64,000 nucleotides of DNA from Denitromonas halophila (lineage in GTDB: Bacteria > Pseudomonadota > Gammaproteobacteria > Burkholderiales > Rhodocyclaceae): NCBI RefSeq assembly GCF_007625155.1, contig NZ_VMNK01000018.1, positions 1 to 64,000 on the forward strand, given 5' to 3'. This document shows, one piece after another, positions 1 to 10,821 of the stretch; positions within the stretch are counted from its first letter, which is position 1, and every line of letters begins with the position of its first letter. Under the pieces are notes generated by a model. It searched no databases. It was not told where the DNA came from and worked only from the letters and a program-made list of their open reading frames with translations. Position numbers and translations under genes: made by a program.

Positions 1-61
1 AGCTCGTTTCCGACTCCTTCGGGGGCCGCTCAAAACGCGTTTGCGTTCAAGCGAGGTGCGA

Positions 62-89
62 ATTATAGACACCACAAAAAACCTGTCAA
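62..89 (-). promoter_or_regulatory. Consensus sigma-70 promoter firing leftward out of the window
   Basis: Read on the minus strand, a perfect -35 hexamer TTGACA (84-89) is followed by a 16-bp spacer and a perfect -10 hexamer TATAAT (62-67). Transcription would start near position 55 and run off the left edge. Just upstream of the -35 (about 90-115) the sequence is A/T-richer, as in an UP element. A match to consensus at all twelve hexamer positions is rare in GC-rich genomes and typical of stable-RNA promoters, so an rRNA or tRNA operon lies plausibly to the left; the product itself is not in the window. Confidence 0.75.
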
Positions 90-209
90 CACCCAAACGT
101 TACTTTATTTCCACGCGCGAAAAACGACGCTTGCCAACCTGTGCGACAAGTCATTCTTGCCAACCACGATCAGGCGCATGGAGCAACGAAGGTAATGGGG
201 GCTGAGAGA

Positions 210-1673
210 CTAGACTGCGACGTAGGTGCGGACTTCAAACTCGTGCCCTCGCCATACGCCGGTGAGGGGCTTGAGCTTTTGAATGACGCCACCTTCGGCC
301 ACGAACAACGGGGCCCCTGGACGCAGCACACCTTCAGGTGCTGCGACTCTTAAGTGAAAGCCGCGTCGCAGCGGATCACACAACAGGACGTCGAGCGGGG
401 AACGGCCATCGTCCGCCTTGACCGGACGAGGATCCAAGGCAAACGTTTCTACCCCAACAAAGGCCCGGGTAATATCGTCCCGCTGAATCCGGCGCACCAA
501 CCCGAGCCGCCACGCCACGGCGTCGTCAGAGCGCATGGCAATGAGCTCGCCGATGCGGGGCATGCCGTATTCAGAAACCGGCGCTACAGCCCCCAGGCCG
601 CCGACGCTGACGTCTCGCAAGTCCCAGGACATCAAGGCCGCAGCTTCTCCGCCCGAAATGACCTGACTGAATGTACCAAAACCTCTGACCGCGGCGAGCC
701 TCCCCCCCATGAGGTGCCGCCGATGTCGGCGTGCGGAGGGGGTGTCATACCAAGTCCGTCGAAAATGGCGAATACACGCGGCAATATGATCTTTAGCGCC
801 AGGGCCAGCGCCCAGACCACCTGGAACGACACCTTTTCCAAGCATCAACTCCAGCTCAGCGAACACCCGCTCGGCCAGAAGCGGTGAGAAATACCATGCC
901 GGATCGCCCTCCGAGACCGCCTTGATGAGGCGTCGCGGCTCGCCGCCGAGCATCGGCGACACAATGAAGCGTGCGCCCTCGACCGGCCCCGCGCCGAGAT
1001 GAAGCGCGGGCAGCAGGTGCTGGATCAATCGGTCAGCAACATCAACGAGCTCGACCGGCATTTGCTCGAGCCCGGAGCACTGCAACGCGACGGCACGCAA
1101 ATACTCACGATAGGTCGAGGTTTCCGTATCTCGGTCGCGACGCAAATGGACCGGCAGCATCAGGCGGCCGTCTTCTTCTGCTTCGAGAAACACCGACCCC
1201 ATCTGCTGCCACAAAGCCCGATCAAACGGGCCGTAGAGCAAATGCTCCCACTTCAGACGACTTGCCTCGGCGCGCATCAATCGTGTTGCCATCTCGGCCG
1301 CGACATTTGTGGGGATCTCCTCGGAATATCGCTGCCGCTGCAAAAAAGACTTGCCTGCGAGAGCGATCGCCCGGAATGCACGAGTCGACGCCGCATGCAG
1401 CACCGCGCCGCGCGCAGTACCCAGCACGCTCGCCTGAACAAACCCCTGCGCGGCCTGCCGGATGATCGCCTGCGCCGATTCATCAAAATCGCGCAACGCG
1501 GACGCCAGTTGATCAAGCGGCCATTCGGGGCCGTCAAGCATCAGCTCGATACCCGCCGCGATCTCGTCGAGCGCCAAGCCCGGCTCGTTCGCAGGGAGCG
1601 AATCCAGCCGCCATCTGACCTCTTCTAAGCGCCGAGTTGATTCTGGCGAAAGGTTCGATGCATTCAGGAACAT
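210..1673 (-). CDS. PilZ-like domain protein of unknown function, possible c-di-GMP effector
   Basis: About 487 residues, cytoplasmic, with no signal peptide or membrane segment. The N-terminal 300 residues are helical and match no family I recognise. Near residues 315-319 is an RxxxR pattern (RRHRR), and about 39 residues later DVSVGG fits the (D/N)xSxxG signature; together these are the c-di-GMP contact motifs of PilZ domains. A beta-rich tail follows. An in-frame TTG at 1715 would add 14 residues; neither start has a clear Shine-Dalgarno site, and ATG 1673 is chosen as the safer one. The gene is divergent from thyA. Several c-di-GMP enzymes lie elsewhere in the window, so an effector role is plausible but inferred. 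Confidence 0.6.
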   Translation of the reverse strand: MFLNASNLSPESTRRLEEVRWRLDSLPANEPGLALDEIAAGIELMLDGPEWPLDQLASALRDFDESAQAIIRQAAQGFVQASVLGTARGAVLHAASTRAFRAIALAGKSFLQRQRYSEEIPTNVAAEMATRLMRAEASRLKWEHLLYGPFDRALWQQMGSVFLEAEEDGRLMLPVHLRRDRDTETSTYREYLRAVALQCSGLEQMPVELVDVADRLIQHLLPALHLGAGPVEGARFIVSPMLGGEPRRLIKAVSEGDPAWYFSPLLAERVFAELELMLGKGVVPGGLGAGPGAKDHIAACIRHFRRTWYDTPSARRHRRHLMGGRLAAVRGFGTFSQVISGGEAAALMSWDLRDVSVGGLGAVAPVSEYGMPRIGELIAMRSDDAVAWRLGLVRRIQRDDITRAFVGVETFALDPRPVKADDGRSPLDVLLCDPLRRGFHLRVAAPEGVLRPGAPLFVAEGGVIQKLKPLTGVWRGHEFEVRTYVAV

Positions 1674-1846
1674 GTGGCACTCATGGAAACAGTCCGCATC
1701 TCTTTGTCGTTTCAAGCATTATTTCACACAAAACTCGGCGGTCGGCGCTGTTTTTCCCCTGCCTTGGAGTGGCGGGCCGGCCTCGGCTCGAAGGACCGGA
1801 GCACGGTACAATCGGCGACCTTCTGAAGAATCTGTGGATTGCTCAA

Positions 1847-2641
1847 ATGCAACAGTACCTCGACCTCATGCAGCATGTGCTGGACCACGGCCATGACAAA
1901 TCCGACCGAACAGGCACGGGCACCCTGTCGGTTTTTGGACACCAGATGCGCTTTGACCTGGCCCAGGGCTTCCCGCTTTTGACGACCAAGAAGCTCCATG
2001 TCCGCTCGATCATTCATGAATTGCTGTGGTTTCTGGCCGGCGACACCAACATCGCCTACCTCAAAGCCAATGGCGTCTCGATCTGGAACGAGTGGGCGGA
2101 CGAAAACGGCGATCTCGGCCCTGTATACGGCCATCAGTGGCGCCACTGGCCTGCGCGCGATGGCGGCGAAATCGACCAGATTCGCCAGCTTGTCGAGGGG
2201 CTGAAGCAGTCGCCCGACTCCCGCCGCCATCTGGTATCGGCGTGGAATCCGTCCGACGTGGACCGTATGGCGTTACCGCCCTGCCACGCCCTGTTCCAGT
2301 TTTATGTGGCCGACGGGCGCCTGTCCTGCCAGTTGTACCAGCGCAGCGCCGACATTTTCCTCGGCGTGCCTTTCAATATTGCTTCCTACGCATTACTGAC
2401 GCTGATGGTCGCGCAGGTGTGCGGCTTCAAGCCGGGCGATTTTGTGTGGACCGGCGGCGATTGCCACCTCTACAAGAACCACCTCGAGCAGACTCGGCTT
2501 CAACTGTCCCGCGAACTGCGGACGTTACCGACCCTGAAAATCAACCCGAACGTCACTGATTTGTTCGCCTTCCGGTTCGAAGATTTTTCACTCGAAGGCT
2601 ACGATCCGCATCCGCATATCTCCGCGCCGGTGGCAGTATGA
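1847..2641 (+). CDS. thyA: Thymidylate synthase
   Basis: Converts dUMP and methylene-tetrahydrofolate to dTMP and dihydrofolate in the cytoplasm. The start at ATG 1847 (MQQYLDLM) gives 264 residues, the same length as the E. coli enzyme; the frame is open upstream to 1637, but that part has no family resemblance. The catalytic cysteine sits in [10 protein letters not shown] at residue 146, and the dUMP-binding QRSAD motif follows. The stop overlaps the folA start by 4 nt (ATGA), so the two are probably translationally coupled. That makes sense because folA regenerates the folate oxidised here. Confidence 0.97.
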   Translation: MQQYLDLMQHVLDHGHDKSDRTGTGTLSVFGHQMRFDLAQGFPLLTTKKLHVRSIIHELLWFLAGDTNIAYLKANGVSIWNEWADENGDLGPVYGHQWRHWPARDGGEIDQIRQLVEGLKQSPDSRRHLVSAWNPSDVDRMALPPCHALFQFYVADGRLSCQLYQRSADIFLGVPFNIASYALLTLMVAQVCGFKPGDFVWTGGDCHLYKNHLEQTRLQLSRELRTLPTLKINPNVTDLFAFRFEDFSLEGYDPHPHISAPVAV

Positions 2642-3135
2642 GCGCCCCCGAAATCGTCCTGATCGCCGCCGTAGCCACCAACGGCGCCATCGGCAAAGAC
2701 AACGCGCTCCCCTGGCGACTGAAGGCGGATCTTGCGCACTTCAAGGCGACAACCCTGGGACACCCCATCGTGATGGGGCGTAAAACGTGGGAGTCGCTCG
2801 GCCGGCCACTGCCTGGCCGCACCAATATTGTGATCAGCCGCGATCGCGACTATTCGGCGCCGGGAGCCCGGGTCGTCGATAGCGTGGCGGCCGCCATCGC
2901 CGCCTGCGCCGATCGTGAACGACTCTTCGTGATTGGCGGCGCCCAGATCTATGCACTGGCGCTGCCACTGGCTGACCGCCTCTTGCTGACCGAAGTGGAC
3001 GCAAGCATTGAGGGGGACGCCTTTTTCCCAAGCTTCGATCGCTCGGCCTTCGCAGAAATAGGCCGTCGCCACCAAGCCCGAGATGCCGACAACGACCACG
3101 CCGCCGACTTCGTCGACTACCGGCGCATCGAGTAA
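2638..3135 (+). CDS. folA: Dihydrofolate reductase
   Basis: Reduces dihydrofolate to tetrahydrofolate with NADPH and is the target of trimethoprim. It is 165 residues, normal for the family. Visible motifs are the N-terminal [17 protein letters not shown] loop with the catalytic acid in LKADL (residue 31), the NADPH-binding [11 protein letters not shown] segment, and the FVIGGAQIY motif. The ATG overlaps the thyA stop by 4 nt, so expression depends on the thyA transcript. The following gene is convergent and ends 45 nt away. Confidence 0.96.
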   Translation: MSAPEIVLIAAVATNGAIGKDNALPWRLKADLAHFKATTLGHPIVMGRKTWESLGRPLPGRTNIVISRDRDYSAPGARVVDSVAAAIAACADRERLFVIGGAQIYALALPLADRLLLTEVDASIEGDAFFPSFDRSAFAEIGRRHQARDADNDHAADFVDYRRIE

Positions 3136-3180
3136 GCGCCCAAGCACGCCCCTGGCGGAATCGCCCGGGACGCGGCGGCG

Positions 3181-5433
3181 TCAGTCCTGAATCACACAAT
3201 CCACACAGTAGCCGGTCTGCCCATTGACGTCGGCCTTGACCAAGCCGTGGATATCCGTCTCGAAGCCCGGGAAGCTCCCGTTGAAATCGCGCGCAAATTT
3301 CAGATAGCGCACGATCGTTGCGTTAAACCGCTCGCCCGGAATCAGCAGGGGTATACCCGGCGGGTAGGGCGTCAGTAGCACGCTGGTCACGCGCCCTTCG
3401 AGATCATCAATAGGCACACGATCCACTTCACGATGGGCAGTCTTGGCAAAGGCATCGGTCGGCCGCATGGCTGGCACCATGTCTGACAAATACATTTCGG
3501 TGGTCAGCCTGGCCACATCGTGCTTCTGATAGAAAGCGTGGATCTGCATGCACAGATCCTTCAGCCCCACGCGCTCGTAGCGCGGATGCTTGGCGATGAA
3601 CTCAGGCATGACGCGCCACAGCGGGCGATTGCGGTCGAAATCGTCTTTGAACTGCTGTAGCTCAGTCACCAGCGTATTCCAGCGGCCCTTGGTGATGCCG
3701 ATGGTGAACATGATGAAGAAGGAGTACAGCCCGGTCTTCTCGACCACGATGCCGTGCTCGGCCAGGTATTTGGTGAGCACGCCGGCCGGGATGCCCCACT
3801 CGGCAAAATCGCCGTCCACGTCCAGGCCCGGGGTAATCAGCGTCGCCTTGATCGGGTCGAGCATATTGAAGCCCGGCGCCAGATCGCCGAAACCGTGCCA
3901 ACGCTCGCCGGCCTTGAGCATCCAGTCTTCGCGCTCGGGAATGCCATCATCCGACAGATATTCCGGCCCCCAGACCTTGAACCACCAGTCATCATCACCG
4001 AATTCGTCGTCCACCTTGCGCATGGCGCGACGGAAATCAAGCGCCTCGGCGAGGGACTCTTCCACCAGCGCCGGCCCCCCCGGCGGCTCCATCATCGCCG
4101 CCGCCACATCGCACGAGGCGATGATCGAATACTGAGGCGAAGTTGAGGTATGCATCAGATACGCTTCATTGAAGATATCGCGGTCGAGCTGCCGCTCCTC
4201 GGAGTCTTGCACCAGAATCTGCGAAGCCTGCGACAGGCCGGCCAGCATCTTGTGGGTCGACTGTGTCGAGAAGATCATCGACTCCTTGCAACGACCGCGG
4301 TCTTCACCGATGGCGTGGTAGTCGCCGTAGAAGTCATGAAACGCAGCGTGCGGCAGCCAGGCCTCATCAAAATGCAGGGTGTCGATCTCGCCGTCGAGCA
4401 TCTCCTTGATCGCCTCGACGTTGTACAGCACGCCGTCGTAGGTCGATTGGGTGATGGTCAGGATGCGCGGATTCTTCGCCGCGGTCTTACTCACAAACGG
4501 GTTGGCTGCAATTTTTTTGCGAATATTCTCGATCTTGAATTCTTCGAGCGGAATCGGCCCGATGATGCCGTAGTGGTTGCGCGTCGGCGTCAGAAACACC
4601 GGCACCGCGCCGGTCATGATGATGGAGTGCAGGATCGACTTGTGGCAATTGCGATCCACCACCACCACATCGCCCGGCGCCACGGTGGAGTGCCACACCA
4701 TCTTGTTGGAGGTCGAGGTGCCATTGGTCACGAAGTACAGGTGGTCGCAATGGAAAATACGCGCAGCGTTGCGCTCGGACGCGGCCACCGGGCCGGTGTG
4801 GTCGAGCAATTGGCCGAGTTCATCGACCGCGTTGCACACGTCGGCGCGCAACATGTTCTCACCAAAGAACTGGTGGAACATCTGCCCGACCGGGCTCTTC
4901 AGGAAGGCGACGCCGCCCGAGTGCCCCGGACAGTGCCACGAATACGACCCGTCTGCCGCATAGTGCGTCAGCGCGCGGAAGAACGGCGGCGCCAGGCTAT
5001 CGAGATAGCTGCGCGCCTCGCGCACCACGTAACGCGCAATGAACTCGGGCGTGTCTTCAAACATGTGGATGAAGCCGTGCATCTCTCGCAGCACATCATT
5101 CGGGATGTGTCGCGAGGTGCGCGTTTCGCCGTACAAGAAGATCGGAATGTCGGCGTTGCGAAAGCGGATCTCCGCAACGAATTGCCGCAGATTTTCGATG
5201 ACCCGGTCCGCCTCCTCTTCGGAGTTGAATTCCTCGTCATCAATCGACACGATGAACGTCGAAGCGCGGCTTTGCTGCTGCGCGAAAGACGCCAGATCCC
5301 CGTAACCGGTGACGCCGAGCACTTCAATGCCCTCGCCCTCGATGGCTTTGGCCAGCGCGCGAACGCCAAAACCGCTGGTGTTTTCCGAGCGGAAGTCTTC
5401 GTCAATGATGATGATCGGAAACTGGAAACGCAT
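3181..5433 (-). CDS. PLP-dependent Orn/Lys/Arg decarboxylase, AdiA-like
   Basis: Fold-type I decarboxylase of about 750 residues, the size of the inducible E. coli arginine and lysine decarboxylases. Domain order is an N-terminal receiver-like wing domain (about 1-130), the PLP core with SxHK (STHKM, Lys near residue 395), and a C-terminal domain. The segment DRNCHKS followed by NHYGIIGPI resembles biodegradative arginine decarboxylase, so arginine to agmatine is the likeliest reaction, but lysine or ornithine cannot be excluded. The start at ATG 5433 is preceded by a GGGG/GAGG-type ribosome site; the frame stays open 17 codons further. No antiporter gene (adiC, cadB) is adjacent, so a role in acid resistance is not supported by context. 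Confidence 0.9.
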   Translation of the reverse strand: MRFQFPIIIIDEDFRSENTSGFGVRALAKAIEGEGIEVLGVTGYGDLASFAQQQSRASTFIVSIDDEEFNSEEEADRVIENLRQFVAEIRFRNADIPIFLYGETRTSRHIPNDVLREMHGFIHMFEDTPEFIARYVVREARSYLDSLAPPFFRALTHYAADGSYSWHCPGHSGGVAFLKSPVGQMFHQFFGENMLRADVCNAVDELGQLLDHTGPVAASERNAARIFHCDHLYFVTNGTSTSNKMVWHSTVAPGDVVVVDRNCHKSILHSIIMTGAVPVFLTPTRNHYGIIGPIPLEEFKIENIRKKIAANPFVSKTAAKNPRILTITQSTYDGVLYNVEAIKEMLDGEIDTLHFDEAWLPHAAFHDFYGDYHAIGEDRGRCKESMIFSTQSTHKMLAGLSQASQILVQDSEERQLDRDIFNEAYLMHTSTSPQYSIIASCDVAAAMMEPPGGPALVEESLAEALDFRRAMRKVDDEFGDDDWWFKVWGPEYLSDDGIPEREDWMLKAGERWHGFGDLAPGFNMLDPIKATLITPGLDVDGDFAEWGIPAGVLTKYLAEHGIVVEKTGLYSFFIMFTIGITKGRWNTLVTELQQFKDDFDRNRPLWRVMPEFIAKHPRYERVGLKDLCMQIHAFYQKHDVARLTTEMYLSDMVPAMRPTDAFAKTAHREVDRVPIDDLEGRVTSVLLTPYPPGIPLLIPGERFNATIVRYLKFARDFNGSFPGFETDIHGLVKADVNGQTGYCVDCVIQD

Positions 5434-5551
5434 CCTCGCCCCCTGAAATGGAGAAAGCCCGCAATGCAAAGGCCGCGGGCACATCGTACCGCGCTGCGGT
5501 GACGGTTTGTCGCATGGCCGGCACGATGACGCAGCGCCGGCCTCGGAAGGT

Positions 5552-6118
<567 letters not shown>

Positions 6119-6216
6119 CCTCACACTCCGGTCAGACCCGCCCCACAGGCGCGTCGCTAATCATAAAGCGGCCTATTCTAGCTTTGCCGCGGGGCGAATC
6201 AAGACTGATCGTCGGA

Positions 6217-7308
6217 TCAGGTGTTCTGCACCACAATATTCGGAAACTTGTGGGTCATGTTCTTGGCACGGATCGCCACGCTACCGGCCACTTTGCGGGC
6301 AATTTCACGGTACAGCCCGGCGATGCGCCCATCCGGCTCCGCCACGACGGTCGGACGACCGGCATCGACTTCGGTGCGGATCTGCATGTCCAGCGGCAAG
6401 CCACCGAGGAAGGCGATGTTGTAGTCGTCACACATTTTCTGACCGCCGCCCGTACCGAAGATATGCGACTCGTGGCCACAGTTCGAACAGATGTGCAGAC
6501 TCATGTTCTCGACCACGCCCAGAATCGGCACGCCCACTTTTTCGAACATCTTCACGCCCTTGCGTGCGTCCAGCAGCGCGATGTCCTGCGGCGTGGTCAC
6601 CACCACAGCGCCGGTCAGCGGCACGCTTTGCGACAGGGTGAGCTGGATGTCGCCGGTACCCGGAGGCATGTCGACGATCAGGTAGTCCAGGTCGGCCCAG
6701 TTGGTTTCGGTCAGCAACTGCTTGAGCGCCTGGGTGGCCATCGGCCCCCGCCACACCATCGGTGTTTCGACATCCACCAGGAAGCCGATCGACATCGCCT
6801 GCACGCCAAACGCCTCGATCGGCGTCAGTGTCTTGCCATCCGGCGAGGCCGGCTGCGCGCCCTGCAGGCCCAGCATCTGCGGCTGCGACGGGCCATAGAT
6901 ATCCGCATCCAGAATACCCACGCGGGCGCCCTCGGCAGCCAGCGCGAGCGCCAGATTGACCGCGGTGGTGCTCTTGCCCACACCGCCCTTGCCCGAGGCC
7001 ACGGCAATGATGTTCTTTACGCCTGCCAGCAACTTCACGCCATGCTGCACCGCATGCGCGACGACCTTGGTGGTGAGCGTGACGTCCACCGCAGTCACGC
7101 CGGCCACCTGGCCAACGGCCTCGGTCACCAGCGCACGCAGCGCGTCTTCTTGGCTGCGCGCCGGATAACCCAGTTCAACCGCCACGGTCACTTTGCTGCC
7201 ATCAACGGCCACATCGCGAATACTGCGGCTGCTCACGAAGTCCTTCCCCGTATTGGGGTCGACCACGTTCTTGAGGGCTGCCTGAATCTGATCCCGATCG
7301 ATTTCCAT
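6217..7308 (-). CDS. apbC: Iron-sulfur cluster carrier ATPase, Mrp/ApbC family
   Basis: P-loop scaffold/carrier that binds and transfers 4Fe-4S clusters to apo-proteins. It has 363 residues: an N-terminal MIP18 (DUF59) domain (about 1-90), a deviant Walker A GKGGVGKSTTAVNLA near residue 105, Walker B and switch motifs (DMPPGTGD), and the cluster-binding CxxC in HICSNCGHES. The start is ATG 7308; an upstream in-frame ATG at 7323 lacks support. In many betaproteobacteria this gene is divergent from metG, and here metG is also near, with one lipoprotein gene between. Confidence 0.95.
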   Translation of the reverse strand: MEIDRDQIQAALKNVVDPNTGKDFVSSRSIRDVAVDGSKVTVAVELGYPARSQEDALRALVTEAVGQVAGVTAVDVTLTTKVVAHAVQHGVKLLAGVKNIIAVASGKGGVGKSTTAVNLALALAAEGARVGILDADIYGPSQPQMLGLQGAQPASPDGKTLTPIEAFGVQAMSIGFLVDVETPMVWRGPMATQALKQLLTETNWADLDYLIVDMPPGTGDIQLTLSQSVPLTGAVVVTTPQDIALLDARKGVKMFEKVGVPILGVVENMSLHICSNCGHESHIFGTGGGQKMCDDYNIAFLGGLPLDMQIRTEVDAGRPTVVAEPDGRIAGLYREIARKVAGSVAIRAKNMTHKFPNIVVQNT

Positions 7309-7452
7309 TCTGACTCCACACATGGCACGGGCAATCCTTTCTGCCCAACAGGCGCATCATACCGAAGCCGACAGCATTCGCCTCCCCTGACGCGAACAGG
7401 GTTATCCTTCGGCCCCGAGCCGGCGCCGCCCATCCTTTTTTCTGCCAGACCC

Positions 7453-8022
7453 ATGCGACTGATCCGCCCCCCGCTTTTCGCCCTGACACTCACCACCGCA
7501 CTGCTCACCGGCTGCGCCACGCAAGCGCCCACAGACAGCGGCCCTGAGCCCATCGACACGCGCGCCGAACACCTGCCGCGACGCGCCTTTGACTGGCAGC
7601 CGGTGATCGACTCGGTGGCCGCCGACACCCAGGCTGGCAAGGCACGGGTGCAGACCACGCCCGACAATGCCCTGAAACTCACGCTGGAAGATGACGCCGC
7701 CTTCGGCAGCGACAGCGCCACGCCCACCGCCAGCTTTGTCGGCCTGCTCGGCCGGATCAGCGCAATTGTGCGCCAGCACCCCAGCCTGATTGTGCGCATC
7801 GTCGGCCACACCGACAGCAACGGCCGCGAGGGCTACAACATGCAGCTCTCCCGCGCCCGCGCCAAAGCGGTGCGCGCCGTGCTGATCGACGACGGCAAGA
7901 TCGACCCGGTGCGGCTCAACGCCGAAGGCCGGGGCGAAGCCGAGCCGGTCGCCGACAACGCCACGCCGGAAGGGCGCGCTCGCAACCGTCGGGTCGAGCT
8001 TTTCCTCACGCCCTTCCCCTGA
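7453..8022 (+). CDS. OmpA-family peptidoglycan-associated lipoprotein
   Basis: 189 residues. A lipoprotein signal peptide ends in a lipobox (LLTGC, Cys 21), so the protein is probably anchored to the outer membrane. The C-terminal half is an OmpA-like peptidoglycan-binding domain with VGHTDSNG, a central SRARAKAV helix, and the closing NRRVEL motif that contacts diaminopimelate. It resembles the Pal/YiaD/MotB-type periplasmic domain rather than full OmpA, since no beta-barrel is present. The frame is open far upstream (to 6184), but that region is antisense to apbC and not coding. It lies between divergent apbC and co-directional metG. Confidence 0.88.
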   Translation: MRLIRPPLFALTLTTALLTGCATQAPTDSGPEPIDTRAEHLPRRAFDWQPVIDSVAADTQAGKARVQTTPDNALKLTLEDDAAFGSDSATPTASFVGLLGRISAIVRQHPSLIVRIVGHTDSNGREGYNMQLSRARAKAVRAVLIDDGKIDPVRLNAEGRGEAEPVADNATPEGRARNRRVELFLTPFP

Positions 8023-8129
8023 GTCCGCCGCCCATTCTCCGGCCATCGCGCAGCGAACGACCCTCAAGCCGCCGCGAAGCCGCTCGCCTTTGATAAACTT
8101 GCGGTCTTTGACCGCCGCCGCAGGAAACC

Positions 8130-10253
8130 ATGTCGCGCCAGATCCTCGTCACCAACGCCCTGCCCTACGCCAACGGCGATATTCACCTCGGCCATCTGGT
8201 CGGCTACATTCAGGCCGACATCTGGGTGCGCTACCAGCGCATGCAGGGGCACACCGTGCACTACGTCTGCGCCGACGACACCCACGGCACGCCGGTCATG
8301 CTGCGCGCTGAAAAAGAAGACGTGACGCCCGAGGCGCTGATCAACCGGGTGCACGGCGAGCACCTGCGCGACTTCACCGATTTTGATGTTGCCTTCGACA
8401 ACTATCATTCCACGCACAGCGCCGAGAACCGCCAGTTCGCCGAAGACATCTACGGCAAACTGCAAGCCGCCGGCCTGATCGAAACGCGCTCGATCGAGCA
8501 GTTCTACGACCCGGTCAAGGCCATGTTCCTGCCCGACCGCTTCATCAAGGGCGAATGCCCCAAGTGCGGCGCGCTCGACCAGTACGGCGACAACTGCGAA
8601 GTGTGCGGCGCCGCCTATGCGCCCACCGATCTCAAGAACCCGGTCTCGGCCGTGTCGGGCGCCAAGCCCGAGATGCGCAGCTCCGAACACTATTTCTTCA
8701 AGCTCTCCGATCCACGCGCGGTCGACTTCCTGCGTGACTGGACCCAGGGCGCCGACGCCAACGGCACGCGCCGCCTGCAATCCGAAGCCAGCAACAAGAT
8801 GAAGGAGTGGCTTGGCGAGCCGGGCGAAAACAAGCTGTCGGACTGGGACATCTCGCGTGATGCGCCCTACTTCGGCTTCGAGATCCCCGGCGCACCGGGC
8901 AAATACTTCTATGTGTGGCTGGACGCGCCGATCGGCTACTTCGCCAGCTTCAAAAACCTCGCCGATAAAACCGGCCGTATCGATGTCGCGCGCTTCATCG
9001 ACGGCGCCGCCGCGGCCAACAGTCATACCGAGCTGGTGCACTTCATCGGCAAGGACATCCTCTACTTCCACGCCCTGTTCTGGCCGGCCATGCTGCACTA
9101 CGCGGGCTACCGCACGCCCACGCAACTGGCCGTCAACGGTTTCCTGACGGTCGATGGGGCCAAGATGAGCAAGAGCCGCGGCACCTTCATCACCGCGCGC
9201 TCCTACACCGAGCAAAAGCTCAACCCGGCCTGGCTGCGCTACTACTTTGCCGCCAAGTCCAACGGCACCATGGAAGACGTCGACCTCAACCTCGACGACA
9301 TGATCGCCAAGGTCAATTCCGATCTGGTCGGCAAATTCATCAACATCGCCAGCCGCTGCGCGGGCTTCATCACCAAGCGCTTCGACGGCAAACTGGCCGC
9401 GCCGGATCTGGACGCCATGGCCGCCTATCGCGCCAGCATCGAGGCCGGCGAAGTTGCCCGCGCCTTCGAGGCACGCGACTACAGCCGCGCGCTGCGCGAG
9501 ATCATGCGTCTGGCAGACCTCGCCAACCAATATGTGAATGACCACAAGCCCTGGGAGCTGGTCAAAGACCCGGCCAACACCGAGCGCCTGCATGGGGTGT
9601 GCAGCACCGCGCTCAACCAGTTCCGTGTGCTCGCCGGTCTGCTCAAGCCGATCCTGCCGACCGTCGCCGAACAGGTCGAAGCCTTCCTCGACATTCCGCC
9701 GCTGCGCTGGTCACAGCTGACCGACACCCTGCCCGCCGGCCATGGCATCGCGCCCTACGGCCACATGCTCACGCGTGTCGAACGCAAGCAGATCGACGCC
9801 CTCATCGAGGCCAACAAGGCCTCACTGGCCCCCACGCCGGCGCCCGAGGCGAGCAGTCGTCAGCGCCACGCCGAAGCCCAGCAAAAAGACGCCCAGGCGG
9901 CGACCACCGCCGACGCGCACATCGGCATCGACGACTTCACCAAGGTCGACCTGCGCATCGCCAAAATCATCTCGGCCGAGCATGTCGAAGGCGCCGACAA
10001 ACTCCTGCGCCTGCAACTCGACATCGGCGAGTCCAAGCCGCGCCAGGTGTTTGCCGGCATCAAGTCGGCCTACGACCCGGCCACGCTGGTCGGCCGGCTC
10101 ACCGTGATGGTGGCCAACCTCGCCCCGCGCAAGATGAAGTTCGGCATGAGCGAGGGCATGGTGCTGGCCGCCTCCGACGACACCGGCACCACGCCGGGTC
10201 TGTTCATCCTCTCCCCCGACACGGGCGCCACGCCCGGCATGCGAGTGAAGTAA
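8130..10253 (+). CDS. metG: Methionyl-tRNA synthetase
   Basis: Charges tRNA-Met. At 707 residues it has the long, dimeric form. Domains in order are the class I catalytic core with the HIGH-type signature HLGH (in [14 protein letters not shown]), a zinc-binding knuckle with CPKCG and CEVCG pairs (about residues 142-160), the KMSKS loop (KMSKSRGTF), the anticodon-binding helical domain, and a C-terminal EMAP/Trbp111-type tRNA-binding domain (about 600-707). An Ala/Pro/Gln-rich linker (about 565-600) joins the last two. The stop is 3 nt before the next gene, so metG probably heads an operon with the small membrane protein, acyP and the SulP gene. Confidence 0.97.
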   Translation: MSRQILVTNALPYANGDIHLGHLVGYIQADIWVRYQRMQGHTVHYVCADDTHGTPVMLRAEKEDVTPEALINRVHGEHLRDFTDFDVAFDNYHSTHSAENRQFAEDIYGKLQAAGLIETRSIEQFYDPVKAMFLPDRFIKGECPKCGALDQYGDNCEVCGAAYAPTDLKNPVSAVSGAKPEMRSSEHYFFKLSDPRAVDFLRDWTQGADANGTRRLQSEASNKMKEWLGEPGENKLSDWDISRDAPYFGFEIPGAPGKYFYVWLDAPIGYFASFKNLADKTGRIDVARFIDGAAAANSHTELVHFIGKDILYFHALFWPAMLHYAGYRTPTQLAVNGFLTVDGAKMSKSRGTFITARSYTEQKLNPAWLRYYFAAKSNGTMEDVDLNLDDMIAKVNSDLVGKFINIASRCAGFITKRFDGKLAAPDLDAMAAYRASIEAGEVARAFEARDYSRALREIMRLADLANQYVNDHKPWELVKDPANTERLHGVCSTALNQFRVLAGLLKPILPTVAEQVEAFLDIPPLRWSQLTDTLPAGHGIAPYGHMLTRVERKQIDALIEANKASLAPTPAPEASSRQRHAEAQQKDAQAATTADAHIGIDDFTKVDLRIAKIISAEHVEGADKLLRLQLDIGESKPRQVFAGIKSAYDPATLVGRLTVMVANLAPRKMKFGMSEGMVLAASDDTGTTPGLFILSPDTGATPGMRVK

Positions 10254-10256
10254 TCC

Positions 10257-10514
10257 ATGAGCGAAACCAACGGAAAAATCGAAACCAGCGGCGGCAGCAT
10301 GGCCAAGTGGATCGGGCTGCACATCGTCGGCTCGATCATCGCAGTGCTCGGCGCGCTCTATCTGATCGCCGACATGGCGCTGCTTGACGGCATCCCCAGC
10401 TCCACCACGCAGGCCATCGCCATGGTGGCGGTCGGCCTGGTGCTCGATTTCTGGGGCGTGATCGAACTGCGCCGCATCCAGCTGGCCAAGAAAGCGGCCG
10501 CCAACAAATCATGA
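10257..10514 (+). CDS. Small two-helix membrane protein, unknown function
   Basis: 85 residues with two hydrophobic helices (about residues 16-42 and 48-70), a polar N-terminus, and a short Lys/Ala-rich tail, so probably an inner-membrane protein. I recognise no family. It starts 3 nt after metG and its stop overlaps the acyP start by 4 nt, which places it inside a tight operon and supports its being a real gene despite its size. No function can be assigned from sequence. Confidence 0.75.
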   Translation: MSETNGKIETSGGSMAKWIGLHIVGSIIAVLGALYLIADMALLDGIPSSTTQAIAMVAVGLVLDFWGVIELRRIQLAKKAAANKS

Positions 10515-10801
10515 GCGCACCCCTCGCCCAGCGCCTGGTCATCACCGGCACAGTCCAGGGCGTGTGGTATCGCGCCTCGGCGGCCGAAGCTGCCGCCCGC
10601 TTCGGTGTGCGCGGCTGGGTGCGCAATACCGCCGACGGCTCGGTCGAGGCGCTGGTCATTGGCACGGAATACATGCTCGAATCGTTTGTCGCCTGGTGTC
10701 ATCAGGGACCGCCCAAAGCCAAGGTCGCCCGGGTCACCGTGACCGAGGTGGACCTGCCCGATCCGCTCCCCACCGACTTCATCGTCGCGCCCGACGCCTG
10801 A
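10511..10801 (+). CDS. acyP: Acylphosphatase
   Basis: Hydrolyses the carboxyl-phosphate bond of acyl phosphates. It has 96 residues, the normal size of this small ferredoxin-like fold. The catalytic signature VTGTVQGVxYR appears as ITGTVQGVWYRAS, with the essential Arg at about 19 (in WYR), and the partner motif GWVRN carries the catalytic Asn. It overlaps the preceding small membrane gene by 4 nt and is followed 20 nt later by the SulP gene. Confidence 0.93.
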   Translation: MSAPLAQRLVITGTVQGVWYRASAAEAAARFGVRGWVRNTADGSVEALVIGTEYMLESFVAWCHQGPPKAKVARVTVTEVDLPDPLPTDFIVAPDA

Positions 10802-10821
10802 ATCCCCCACTGAGAGATCCG

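Noticed and set aside
1637-1846. 70-codon N-terminal extension of thyA
   Set aside because: ATG 1847 gives the exact family length; the extension overlaps the divergent gene's 5' end and lacks similarity.
4150-5502. 450-codon open frame antisense to the decarboxylase gene
   Set aside because: Shadow of a GC-rich gene; the opposite strand encodes a full-length recognisable enzyme and this frame has no family motif.
8064-9593. 509-codon frame antisense to metG
   Set aside because: Same codon-shadow effect; composition rich in Gly/Val/Asp without domain signature.
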